NCBI GenBank assembly: GCA_022836615.1
Contig: MU405435.1
Span: forward strand, 1 to 34,524
Length of the DNA stretch: 34,524 bases
From: Annulohypoxylon bovei var. microspora
Taxonomy: Eukaryota > Ascomycota > Sordariomycetes > Xylariales > Hypoxylaceae
Reading direction: 5' to 3'
The notes under the pieces were generated by a model, which saw nothing but the letters and a program-made list of their open reading frames with translations, was not told the origin of the DNA and made no database searches. Within the stretch, counting starts at the first letter, position 1. The number at the start of each line of letters is the position of its first letter. A program made the translations under genes and the position numbers. Below, one piece after another: positions 20,972 to 31,423 of the stretch.

Positions 20972-21768
20972 TTTGGGTTGTGGTTTATACCTGGGTAGTT
21001 TATAGTTTACGGAGGCGAAGATGGGGTGCTAGAAGAGATGGGCGATAACCCTAACCCTGACAAGTTGGGGTAATGGGCGCTTGGCGGGATGACGCAGTGG
21101 CGTAGAGACGCGGGGGGTTTCTATGTGTATAATGAATCCTCGTCTCCTGGCTAGCTTGGAAGTCGCAACAAGTTCATCATCGAAAGCATCTGATTATGTT
21201 CTGTCCAAATTCTATGTTGGTCGGCGTTGGTGCTTGGTCAGCATAATAACACGTTGTAACTTGCAAACCTCTAGTCTTACGGAAGGGCCAATTAGCGACA
21301 TAAGAATCCTTGTTTAGTTCTCACCAGACACGTTTCTGTATCCTTGAGATGTGGACAGAATAACAGCTTATTATAATCCCACTTGGGTATTCCGATACAT
21401 GTTATTTGCTTAGTAAACACTTCGACGTTCTTCAAATCAGTACTTCAATTACTTCACTCTCAAACGGCATCACCTCTACCTCAAAAGAGACAAGGGCCAT
21501 TAAAAACCGACATATGAGCATTAGACTCCAGCAGAGCAGACGCCATGTCCTGGCGCGGAGCAAAATTACCTGGTATCTTACAAAACAAAACCCATGAGCA
21601 GGATTTACGCCTATGCTTATCTCTTTCCGCACAAGTGCTATGCCTCGACAATCAGATACCGATCCCTAGTCCATCAACCAAGTAGAGAGCTTCCTAAAAC
21701 GCCTGCTTTTTCTTTTTCTTCTCTTCCTCCTCCGAGGCCGTTCGTCTCTTTTTGTCAATAAACCCCTC
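20972..21768. other. Intergenic, nothing recognised
   Basis: This 797-bp stretch lies between the cupin start and the RING-CH stop codon. It includes a two-unit telomere-like ACCCTAACCCT string near 21050, too short to mean anything, and frames at 21123-21317 and 21406-21632 without motifs. Confidence 0.55.
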
Positions 21769-23145
21769 TTAACGATGTATGTTTCGATTTTCCGCGTTCT
21801 TGATGCGTCGGGATGCGCGGTTCATCATGCGTCTGTACTTGACCCAGAGGAAGAATGCGTCCTTCAGCACGACGAACAGGCAGCCGCCGACTAGGCTTCG
21901 TCCCCAACGTTCTTGAAGTATTCCCGTGTTGGGGCCTAGTGACGGGCGCGTAGTGAATCGCGAGGGCATCGTTAACCGCAAGAACTCGCCCATCCCGTAG
22001 CTCACGCCCGGCCAGACCAGCGCACCGGCTAGGAAGTTAACGATCGATCGGCTACCGTCGAAAGCTCTATTTCGATGGTTTGCTTGATCGTCTCCAGCTT
22101 CCTCTGCGTCTTCAATTCCTATCTGAATATCGATCTCGAAATCGAGGAGGTTACCGCCTTCTTCCTGTGGTTCGGGTTGATCCTCGACCGCGGGTGGTTG
22201 GTCAACTGATCCGTGGGGTGTGAGTTTTCGTGCCTGTGCAGCCCATCTCTTCTCAAGGTTCTTAGAAATTGCGTTGTGTAAATGGAAGTAGGTCGCCTTG
22301 ACCGTTGGGTAGAGGGTTAAGGCTCGTTCGGGGGACGGTGGCCAGGAAGCGTACTCGTTCGTCTGGTCGATAAGTGTGGCATACTGTTATTTTGGTAAAT
22401 GACATGTTATAAGTAATAGGACCTTTAGAACTAGTGTTATAGGGGAACGACTTACCAGTAGGGAAGCTGGGATCAAGATGACTTCTCCTAAACGTAGTCG
22501 GTTGAGTACAAGGGCTGGGGCAATAACTGGTAGCACGGCAAAGTGTAACAAGTTGATTGGTAGGGCGCCGTCTGTGCCTCCCGTCTCACTTGGCTGGCGC
22601 ATAACCTCGGCCAAAGTCTTGGTTCTAAGCTCAGAGTTGAGTAGGAAGTTGATGGTGGCATCGGGGCCCGCAAATAGGTCGATGGCTTTTGCGCCGTAGA
22701 CGGAGCTGCTAACTAACGCACCGGACGCAATGAAGCCAAATAGAATGCGTGGCGACCATCTGGAGAACTTCAGGTTGAGGTAGTGGCTAAGTTGTACGGC
22801 AAAGTCCCATCGTTCAGTAACGGTGATGGGACACTTGCATATGGGACACTTGATCTCCTTGTCTTGGGCTTCGAGGTCGATAACCCAGGCCATCAGACAC
22901 TCGTGGTGTCCTTCCAATGAACATGTACATGGTGTCGACCAATCAGCAGGCAAGGTAGCTTCAGGCTCGTCGGTGAGGCAGACGAAACATCGGCGAGTGT
23001 TCGGGGGAGGGTCAGATGACGGAGCTGATGGAGATGTTACAGGTTGTCCGACGTGGTCGCGACCGTCGGGAATTTGGGGAGAGGGCGCAGCCGCATCGCC
23101 GTTCGTGATCTCGATGGTAGGAATCTGGAAGGGAGAGGAGGCCAT
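21769..23145 (-). CDS. Membrane-bound RING-CH (MARCH-type) E3 ubiquitin ligase
   Basis: Two exons (23145-22456 and 22383-21769) separated by a 72-nt intron (GTAAGT...AACAG) give 434 aa. Residues 53-103 form a C4HC3 RING-CH finger: Cys53, Cys56, Cys73, Cys75, His80 or His81, Cys83, Cys100, Cys103 (CFVC, PCTC, HHEC, CPIC). This domain recruits E2 enzymes. Downstream are hydrophobic segments at about 133-157, 203-222 and 224-237. Two more lie in exon 2 (near FLAGALVWPG and GGCLFVVLKDAFFLW), so the protein is polytopic with a cytosolic N-terminus. MARCH proteins ubiquitinate membrane proteins of ER, endosomes or mitochondria; this one is most like the MARCHF5-type fungal proteins in layout, but the compartment is not shown by the sequence. 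The region between residues 290 and 335 is acidic and probably disordered. Confidence 0.88.
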
Positions 23146-24451
23146 CGTGAACGGTTACCTATTACGGAGTACAAAATAGGGAAAAGGATAGATGCTATGC
23201 CATGCTATGAAGGAAGTTTACCACATTTAACAAAATATCCTGAAGTGTAAAGTAATGTATTTTACTAGAACACGTAATTAAATTCTGCCACTATTAAAGC
23301 AAAGCAATTAGATCGTAACTCAATTTCCAATCTGGTTAAAGAATATCGTAAGTCGTAAAGGCTTAAGGCTGTCATGCAAGTTGGTAGATTTTTGTAGATT
23401 GTAGATGTAGATTTGGAGATTTGACGATTGGGATGATCTCTGATATCACTTATCGTATATCGTAAGCTAATTTAATTCGTGGATTAGCATTTGGTACAAA
23501 GTCAAACTTACACTAGAATTGCTTTTTAAAAATGGATCCTCTGCCTTACTGGGCTGCGCGGGCTGCGCTGGCTGCGGTACGCCTCTGCGCCTATACCCAC
23601 ACAGCGGTAACTTCCTTTAACGTTTCTTGGCGGATCACTTTCTCCGCTTCTAGCTGCCTAGATAGGTAACATCATATGCTTTTTAATTGCATGTGATCCT
23701 CTTCACAAGAGAGTATATGTAGAACACGGGGCTTCTCCTGAAAGCTGTACATGTTTATATCAACTCATACGTGAGGTCTTCGTTCTAGATAGTTTGAAAA
23801 ATATTAATATTTGTGTTCCCGGGTCAAGTTACTCAAGATTTTATAATATAAATTAACCCTTTGTTGTAACACAGGTGCGCCATGCTGACCATGTAAGGCT
23901 GACTGCGGCGGTTTGAGGAATAGCATACAGTATTATTATGCCCCTAGAGTCTTGGCTAACAATCTTTTCTCCTGCTTTTTTGTCACAAGTGTGAGCTGTC
24001 ATTGTCAAGTTGGTTGCCTCCTCTGCGCTGTTATCATACGGGCGTAAAATGTGTATCTGGCCACATAACTTACTCTTCAGCAGATGTCAATTATGTCTGA
24101 GTTACCTCTTCACCTTTGTTTGACGATGAATATTCTGCAAGGACACGCGAAAATCGTACCCAAATAGGACCAGAGATGCTCCCGTCATCGTAGTTAAACC
24201 TGAACCACGCCGTTTGCGCTGACGACTAGCCGCCAAGACGACCTTTGCATCCGAATGGACGGTTAATATGCAACGACCCTAAACCCCAGTAACGTGTCCC
24301 GGGACCCTGAGCGAAACTTCGTGCCGGGGTTTTTGTAGTTCGCGGAATATATATACCTAGCGACGTTATAAAGCCGCCCTACTTTTTCTCTTGTCGATAG
24401 GCGCGGTTTCATATTAATCGCTGATCGCTTCCGCTCGCAAATCTCAAAAAC
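23146..24451. other. Divergent promoter region, 1.3 kb
   Basis: The stretch lies between the RING-CH gene (-) and the membrane-protein gene (+). It is AT-rich, with GTAGAT-type short repeats at about 23380-23415. The right end has a TATA-like run at 24348-24355 and a pyrimidine-rich leader. No gene or mobile-element ends are seen. Confidence 0.55.
24348..24355 (+). promoter_or_regulatory. Candidate TATA box for the four-helix membrane protein
   Basis: TATATATA lies about 97-104 nt upstream of the ATG at 24452 and is followed by a pyrimidine-rich leader (CTTTTTCTCTTGTC). Position is the only evidence. Confidence 0.4.
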
Positions 24452-25231
24452 ATGGCTCGACCACGCGCACCTAAGACCGCCGCCATTGCGAGTGCGATCG
24501 CCCGAATTCTTGGCTTGGGCGCTTCTGTGGTATTACTGGCCAATCTGATTTACGAAAGCGTCAATTGGGGAAAGACGTTGGGACTTTCGGTATCGGTGGT
24601 AAGGCCTCGAGTTCTGAATGAACTATCTGCATCAACACTAAATTCGGACCCTAGGCTGTTGTTGCGTTCGTTGTAGATGGCTCCGAGTTGTGAGTAGTCT
24701 CAAATTAGTCATCTCTTCTTTAGCACGTCTTGAGTATCAAAGATATCTAGTGATGTTTAATTAAGAGTTATTGCCTCCAAGATATACTCGAGTTCTCCTC
24801 AGCCTTCTTTAGATAATGTCTAGCTGACCCTTTGTGTAGAATGGGATTACTTGACTCGACACGCACAATACCTCGTATCTCTCCATCATGCGTAATCTTT
24901 GGAGATTTGTTAGTGCTCTGCCTCGCGATACCTTCGATTTTTCTTATAATACGGAGCAATCGCGATGAGGATCCGATAGACGAGCCATATCCCTGGGATA
25001 GCACAGACGTTCTGTCACTTGCGGTTACATACGCGATATGGCAAGTAGCAACTGGGTGTATGGGTTAAGGATCACGGTCATGCTAACTTAAGTAGTGGTC
25101 TAAGATTCATATTACTAGTCTGGAGTTGCGCGGTCTGCTGTATTGTAATAAGGCAGCCGAGACGACCTGATAGCAGATCAACGCCGGCAGACTCGACAAG
25201 CGAGTTACGGGATGTACCGCCTGTTGGATAA
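24452..25231 (+). CDS. Small four-helix integral membrane protein, function unknown
   Basis: The gene is broken into four exons: 24452-24598, 24655-24689 (35 nt), 24840-25063 and 25119-25231. Together they give 172 aa. Introns are 56, 150 and 55 nt, all GT-AG; the last carries branch point GCTAAC and joins the two halves of the fourth helix. Predicted helices: about 13-36 (ARILGLGASVVLLANLIY), 41-58, 78-96 (FGDLLVLCLAIPSIFLII) and 122-146 (LSLAVTYAIWQVATGCMVWS). A basic, Ser/Thr-rich cytosolic tail ends in DVPPVG. The arrangement resembles small MARVEL-like four-helix proteins common in ascomycetes, but no diagnostic motif is present. The middle intron is the least certain; two earlier AG sites exist, but only the one at 24838-24839 joins in frame to the long third exon. 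Confidence 0.78.
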
Positions 25232-25396
25232 CGCAGTATTATATTCTTATATGAATAAAGTTTGGAGATTCAAGCACCTCCGTTCCAATTCCTTTGCAAC
25301 AGAGCGTGCCCCCTAATACGTGGTGAGTTTGTAATCATATACAGAACCCCAAATAGTTTATCGGTCCCTATCCAATACCGCAACATCCGGAATCAT

Positions 25397-26444
25397 TTAT
25401 GGAGTAGCACACGGACGCGTGTGGCCATCTCCTGCGGGACATAGCATCTGCCCAGGATGAGGCTTGCAGGCAGTCCCTATACAACAAGTGGTACTGCGGC
25501 TGCATCCAGCCATGTCGTACTTGGTAGCCTCGTCGTCTGTAGGATACGTGTACGCCATAGCTTTGCAGGCCTCGAAGGGGTTGTAAGCGGGAGCGCCATG
25601 TAAAAGTTCTCTGTTCGGATTCATGCAAGTCTTCGCATTCAACGTTAGGTTTTTCTGTGATCATGAGTCAGTCTTTAATATTGGCCAGTTCAAATATATC
25701 GGTGATGACAAACCGGGCATATGTCGTTCAGGTTAAGATTGCAGCCCAAGGCCACGACTCCATTGCACTCGCAAACCATCGGTACGGTGAAAGCGTCTCT
25801 ATACTTACTGTGAGCATGACCAATTCCATCAAAGTTAGTGTTAATACTTACACGTAGCTGACATCTAGAGCAATAAGTGCGCGATCCTGATTGATCATGA
25901 AGGAACCTTCCAACAGTGTAGCTCGATCGAGAACCTTTTGGTAACCATCCTCAAACATGGCTACCCGCCCACTCCACTGTGTACCCAAAGTTAGCAAATA
26001 GCGAATAGACGCGAATGAAGCCCGGCTAGAATAAGGGATTGTATAAGCTTGGATTCGACCTACTCCAGTTGGCACCGCAAATGTATCGGTTTGGCCTTGA
26101 CTCATGGTGTGTGGCTCGTTGTCTTTTCCGAGTGCTGGCGGGCCACCGGCTCCATGTCCATGCATCGTTACAACCGGGGCCGTGTGAGAGTTGACGATTG
26201 TGAACACGAATTCGCCGGCGTTGATGGATGCTTGATCAGGTGAAGCTGTAACCTGAGGGGCACATCCGATAGATGAAGTCGCTAGTGTAATGTTCACTGG
26301 GGCTGTAACCTGGGGAGGAATTGAGGTAGATGAATTGAACATCGTCTTGTTCGCTGGAGCCACGCGAATGACCCCTGGAAACCCCATGACGACTGGGGTT
26401 CCAAGGACCAGAATGGATATGATAGAAAATAGTTTCATTTCCAT
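25397..26444 (-). CDS. Secreted thaumatin-like protein
   Basis: Three exons (26444-25852, 25807-25714, 25654-25397) with introns of only 44 and 59 nt give 314 aa. A signal peptide is evident (MKLFSIISILVLGTPVVMG, preceded by a possible extra ME; the alternative ATG is at 26438). After a Thr/Pro-rich spacer comes a beta-rich domain with 'FTIVNSHTAPVVTMHGHG' and 'ALIALDVSYV'. A Cys-rich C-terminal half follows (MVCECNGVVALGCNLNL, CMNP, FEACKAMAYTYP, GCSRSTTCCIGTACKP). The succession 'D.SYV...VPMVCEC....GCN' and 'CC.GTACKP' is the pattern of fungal thaumatin-like proteins, which bind or hydrolyse beta-glucans or inhibit competitors in some family members. The second intron's GTTTGT donor is less usual but required to read past an in-frame stop. 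Confidence 0.82.
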
Positions 26445-27290
26445 TGTGTAAGGTTATGTTCCGAGAGAGAAATGATAAAAGGAATGTATCAATATTAGAG
26501 AAGAGAATAGAAAGACTAAAAGGGGAAGTTGGCTAGGGTAGGTATTATAAATATCAATCCCGAGAAGAGAATACTTGCGGGTTTGACTTACACTAACTTA
26601 AGGTAACTCATTGACCTTAGATCATGGACATTCATGAGTTTTGATGATTCACTGCTTTTCGAGTAAATCGTCGTCCACATGATTGGCGAAACTGCTGGGT
26701 TTGGATAGAACATGAATGCCTATGCACAATCATGCCGAGGAACAATGCTGCTGTTCCTGCAGTAGAGTATATTGTACAGTATAATGAAGCCATAAGAGTG
26801 CGATAAGTCAGAGCGGCTCTCAATATTGTTTGACTGCTTGGTCATTCGTACCCATAAACCTCGTGGCAATTCGTTGTTCTATGACATTTTATGGTATCCT
26901 TACTTCCAAATATTCAAGAACACTCATAATGGATTTCTGGAAACCTGCAAACATACTACGAGACAATCTGTGTGCCCTGCTATGATCATGAAGAAATTCT
27001 CGCACGTACGAATAAGGTTATTTTTACCCTTAAGTGAGTTTGTAACGTAGTCGTTTCTACCTAACGTATGCGCTTGGGTCCGTGATTATGTCTAAACTGT
27101 GAAATCGATATAGCGTCATATCCTACTAGTGGAAGATCATCGCAATCAGTCCTCATCAGCAATAGACCCCCTCGATTGAATGAAGAGATCTATTCATTCA
27201 GCCACACTCCTGTTCTGGGTGCTCTGGTAAATTATAATCCAATTTGCATGTAGCAAGGTAGCCAAGAATTTCTATTCGATTAAATTAGAT
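26445..27290. other. Intergenic, nothing recognised
   Basis: AT-rich sequence between the thaumatin-like gene's start and the aminopeptidase stop. Frames at 26632-26823 (-) and 26826-27050 (+) show no motif. The left 150 bases should be the thaumatin-like promoter. Confidence 0.55.
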
Positions 27291-28958
27291 TCATAGAACG
27301 AGATGATGTCCGTGATACCGGCGAGGCTGCTCAGACGCGGCCAGAGCTGTTGTATTCGAACGCTCGGGGAACCCCTCAAATGATACAGCAAAGGTGGCGA
27401 CGGAATGAGCGATGAGCTATGCATAAGGTTAGAATCACAGTTTTGGAAATTTTGGAGTAAGGAACAAAGAGACGGGCGTGGTCTGACCTTGGTGTTGACT
27501 AGCCACGCAGTCGAATCGACATTGCTAATATCATCACACAACTGGTGATAACAAGGGTCATACCATTGGCCTGCCGTGCCACCGAACATGGCTTCCTCCT
27601 CTTCCGTCTTAATGCCTTCAGCGCCTGTCGCGATACCTCCACCTGGAATACCATTGCGGATGAAAGCGTCGTAGTCACTGCGACCATCGAAGGCGATAAA
27701 GGTATAGTTGAGACCTTGCTTCGTGTACCAGTCGACATACAACTCTCTCAGTTCCTCTGAGCCCACGGGGTTGGCAGCATTAGTCGCGTTATAGATCTGA
27801 TAGGCAAAATTCGGGCTTCCCATCATATCATAATCCATGAAAAGTCGGATTTTCAAGTTTTCTTCCAGCGGCAGGACATCGACATAATAGTCCGATCCGA
27901 GAAGTCCCTCTTCTTCTCCGGCCCACCACGCGAAACGCACACAGTTGTTGACGCTGAAGTTGGTCAACTGAGTAGCGACTTCGAGAAGCGTCAAGCTACC
28001 CGAACCGTCGTCATTAATACCCGGACCCTCAGACACGCTATCACTATGACCACCGAGCATGACGCAATGATCGGGGTCTCCTCCAACAGTCTGTGCGATA
28101 ATGTTGGTGGTCTGAATCTGTTTCACTTCGGCATCAATATACGCGATTGAGTCAACAACCTTGCCTGCCTTTAACTTTTCAAGTACGGGACCGGCATCCT
28201 TGCCTGACAAACCAAACGTAGCGACATGCTCAGGAGTAGGGCTCTCTAGAGTACCGGAAAGATCTCCCGAGTCGTAGTTATATACAACTGCTGCGACTGC
28301 GCCTGCCTTGCCGGCGAGCTGTGATTTGGCACCAAAGGAGCATGTGCCACGAAGTATGAAAGCAATATTTCCAGCCACATCGGCTGGGTAATCGGCTGCA
28401 TCGCAGCCTTCGTTTGCGACAAAGACGAGATTGGCATAAACCGGCTCCTTGTTCGCCGTCGGGGGAGTTAAAGACATCGGTGAGGCAGACTCGGGCACGT
28501 CGTGGCCAATGACCAAGCGGGATTCATAGACCTTTCCCATAACAGCAGGAAATGGCTGCTTTGAAAGTGTATAGTATTCGCCAAGACCCTCCAAGGTAGA
28601 GTACACATAGTCCAACGTTCCGGCATGGCCTACAAGTTCGAGGGTGATGAGTCATGCGCTATTTGTATTGCAAAAGAAGCTATCGTCACGTACCCTTGCT
28701 TCCGATGACTCGAGTCGGATGTCCAAATTCTGGCTCAGATAACCAGGCAATCTCATAGAGATCTTTGGCGCGGTTTATCAGATTGTCTACTTTGATACTG
28801 TCCTGCAGTTTGTCGGTGTCAACCAATGATTTGGCAAATGTGTTATCAGCGTTTAGCGGACTCTGCTGTGATATTAAGGGCATTTGGAGCTCGGATGCAG
28901 TTACAGCGCCCAGCGCCGTAAGTAATGCCGCACAGGGCCATAGACGTCCGGGTGCCAT
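27291..28958 (-). CDS. Secreted M28 aminopeptidase with PA domain (Lap2/aminopeptidase Y type)
   Basis: A zinc exopeptidase that releases N-terminal residues from peptides; fungal members are secreted or vacuolar. Three exons (28958-28694, 28629-27488, 27416-27291) with introns of 64 and 71 nt give 510 aa, the usual family length. A signal peptide covers about 1-21 (ALLTALGAVTASE). The protease-associated domain spans roughly 145-260 (NIAFILRGTCSFGAK inside it). The peptidase domain carries the two-zinc set: His283 (GGHSDS), Asp295 (INDDGSG), Glu327/Glu328 (WWAGEEEGLLGS), Asp356 (MDYDMMGS) and His450 (CYHQLCDD). All expected ligands are present, so it should be active. It ends shortly after AHSVATFAVSFEGFP, as in relatives. 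The long middle frame continues past the second donor, but splicing restores this conserved ending. Confidence 0.95.
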
Positions 28959-29304
28959 GAGGTTCGACTTATGAGTTGAATGGTTAGGTGGTTGAGGAAA
29001 TAAAAGAGAGAGAAGATGATAGGATGACGTTTTGTTTTGGTTCTTAAGAATATCACCAGGGGAGATAGGAGGACGCTATACTACTAACAGTTAGACTACA
29101 GCAGGGATTATAGAGTCTTGGCGAATTGTCAAGTTTTGTTGCATTAAGATTATAGTTACATAAAGGATTGACGAAATGGGATATGTATTTATTGGGATTA
29201 CCCTAACCCCCTCATTTCAATAATCTACCTAGGTAAATTATGAACTTCCTTCCCTTTCCTCTCATTATCAAGCTACCAAGAAGAACTTTTATCCTTGTAC
29301 AGGT
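28959..29304. other. Intergenic, upstream region of the aminopeptidase
   Basis: 346 bp, AT-rich, with a TACCTAGG word at 29226. Nothing else is recognised. Confidence 0.55.
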
Positions 29305-30690
29305 TCAAAAGGGAACGAACAAAGTGTCAAACTCTTCGGTCATACTCTCAGAATGTCCTTGGATCTTAGTTTTGAAATACTGCGCTTGCTCAGGAAGGCC
29401 AAGATCTTCAAGTAGCTGAAGGCCGCTGTATTCAGCCTTCGTTTCCGGAGATATTACTGCCCCAGCCTCCGCTACGATGGCCCTCGTCATGATACCCATG
29501 ATGTCCCTAGTGTTCCCCCTACGAGCGAAGTCGAACAGCCTAGTCACAACTGCTAGCCAGTTGACAACAAGAGTGGTATCTAGAGTACTCTCTAAACTTC
29601 TAAATTCAAGTGTACCGGTATGCCCATTGTTATGTTCATTTATCATAGTATGCAGACCCCATTTGCAGAATCCCGAGAAGCCAACACTGCCTCTCCCTTC
29701 TGTTAGTAACGGCTTCTTTAATCCTGTCATTTCCATGGTGTACCACTTGGTTATTGGCACCATCATCCTTTGGGCAATTGTTACGGAGTTGTCGGCTCGC
29801 CAGATGCCTTCCATTTGCATCATGTCCCCGCTCGATATATGCGGGAGAAGGAAGTGCATCTGTCGATACCAGTATGCAAAATCTCCCGGATGCATGTTTT
29901 CTCCCTCTAGCTCTTCTTCCGAAAAACGAGCAAGGCGTGAGTACCTTCTCAAAGGAAGGCACTCTGGGTGGGTGCGGCGGGATGGATGTACAAGTTCCAG
30001 TACATAGTTCTCAAGAAACCACCACATCGTGCAGAATACTCGCAAGTGTCTAGGACCGAGCTCGTGTGCCATGGGATCATGGTAGCTCTCGCCAACGTGT
30101 ATCATCAAGGATGTCGTAGGCGCCAGGCGAATCCGAAGGTTGCCGCGCAGAATTTCGATGACTCTGCCGACCTGATCAAAGTGGTTTAGTTGACTGGTAT
30201 CCCGTTTGTTGGATTTGACCTTGACGCCGACCCAAGTGTAGTGTTGCGAGAATGGATCTTTTTGCGGGAGTAGGTTATCGTCAGTCACAACAATCCATTG
30301 GGAATATTCTGGATTGCCGGATACAGCCTTAGATTCCGCATCCAATTCATCAAACTCTTTGCCACTCGGGAATGGGGGACCCAGATGTGTCGTTGTCGGA
30401 ACTTGTGCCGTTCCACGTAGAAGATCTAGGACATCTTGAGTGACCAACCTCGATATATCCGAATCACTAGTCCCCTCCTCTACAACGATAGGTATTCGAC
30501 GTTCGTCTGGATGTGGGTCTTGTTGACCTCTGGTTAGAACAGGAATCAAGAACTGTAGTTCGATCCCGTAACTGATCGGAAGGCATCTGTAATAATGAGT
30601 AGCATATTCTTCCCCGTGTACGTCCTCGTACTCCAAAGGTGGTTGGCCAGCAATGAAATGTCCCCCGGTAAGATCCTGGTTAATCAACAT
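29305..30690 (-). CDS. Divergent amidoligase-family protein (Amidoligase_2 type)
   Basis: A single exon of 461 aa. The layout follows the fungal 'putative amidoligase' family, which has a glutamine-synthetase-like fold and is predicted to form amide bonds with ATP. Landmarks are GIELQFLIPV near the start (42-51), 'QWIVVTDDNLL' (131-141), 'YTWVGVKVKS' (151-160), 'SLMIHVG' (194-200), the helix 'FLENYVLELVHPSRR' (225-239), 'GTLEFRSLEST' (359-369) and 'VVNWLAVVTRLFDF' (375-388). Several positions usually conserved differ: VGVE has become VGVK, CG.HVH has become SLMIHV, and EFR.HEGT has become EFRSLEST. The second Glu is still present at GIE and EFR. It may be inactive, or have altered substrate or metal use; substrate is unknown. 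It starts at the first ATG after upstream stops. Confidence 0.8.
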   Translation of the reverse strand: MLINQDLTGGHFIAGQPPLEYEDVHGEEYATHYYRCLPISYGIELQFLIPVLTRGQQDPHPDERRIPIVVEEGTSDSDISRLVTQDVLDLLRGTAQVPTTTHLGPPFPSGKEFDELDAESKAVSGNPEYSQWIVVTDDNLLPQKDPFSQHYTWVGVKVKSNKRDTSQLNHFDQVGRVIEILRGNLRIRLAPTTSLMIHVGESYHDPMAHELGPRHLRVFCTMWWFLENYVLELVHPSRRTHPECLPLRRYSRLARFSEEELEGENMHPGDFAYWYRQMHFLLPHISSGDMMQMEGIWRADNSVTIAQRMMVPITKWYTMEMTGLKKPLLTEGRGSVGFSGFCKWGLHTMINEHNNGHTGTLEFRSLESTLDTTLVVNWLAVVTRLFDFARRGNTRDIMGIMTRAIVAEAGAVISPETKAEYSGLQLLEDLGLPEQAQYFKTKIQGHSESMTEEFDTLFVPF

Positions 30691-31423
30691 TTTGACAAGA
30701 ATCTCAAAATTGGTAGCAAAGAATAATAAAAATCACAAATGTTTAGTTGGCAAGTAGTCAATGTTGAGATGAGTGTGTTATACATGCTTAACACTTGCTA
30801 GACATGCTTAAGTAAATATACATGAGTTCTTGTGATGCTTAGTACGTTAAAGAAAGTGTTCCTCTTCTTTATAAGCAACCTTGATATAACAAAGATACTA
30901 GTTCATCGTAATGCATTGTTAGGCAAGCATCTACAAGAGCTTTGGCATAACTCAATCGCCTGGAGGCATAAGGCATATCACTTTGTTCCTTCTTTGTTCT
31001 TCTCTTGATTTTCTCTTACTGGTCTTGAAGTTCACGACCCTTTGAATCTTTCTGCTACCAGTAAGCCTGAAGTCATATCCTCGTAACCGTCTCGGGAACA
31101 TCGCAAGTAACTCACAAGATTTTAGAAGACTTTTTCTCTTGTCGTCTAACACCCAACGGTGAGGTTAGCCCGTCTACCCGAAAGGGTAGATACCTAGGCG
31201 TAAGATAGGTACTTTAGGGAAATATCGAAGAACAATATCTTGTAACTTAGGATTAAAATATCATTATTAATATTTATTTCTAAGAACAATCATTTGGTCG
31301 AAATTGGACTGGAAACAAACTAGGGTATCTAAAGGAAACCCAGTCCAATTCGATTCTTCGTAAGCTATGGCCTCCATATTTAAATTCAGACTAGAGTTAG
31401 AATTATATTACCGGCGAAGGCCT
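30691..31423. other. Intergenic between the amidoligase and Zn2Cys6 genes
   Basis: This holds the amidoligase promoter and the end of the regulator gene. A minus-strand frame at 30952-31152 (66 codons, Lys/Arg-rich) has no motif and could be 5' leader. A TACCTAGG word lies at 31191. Both genes run the same way, so this may carry cis-elements for the amidoligase gene. Confidence 0.5.

Noticed and set aside
21046..21061. ACCCTAACCCT, telomere-like
   Set aside because: Less than two full repeat units inside the chromosome; chance or an unremarkable interstitial scrap.
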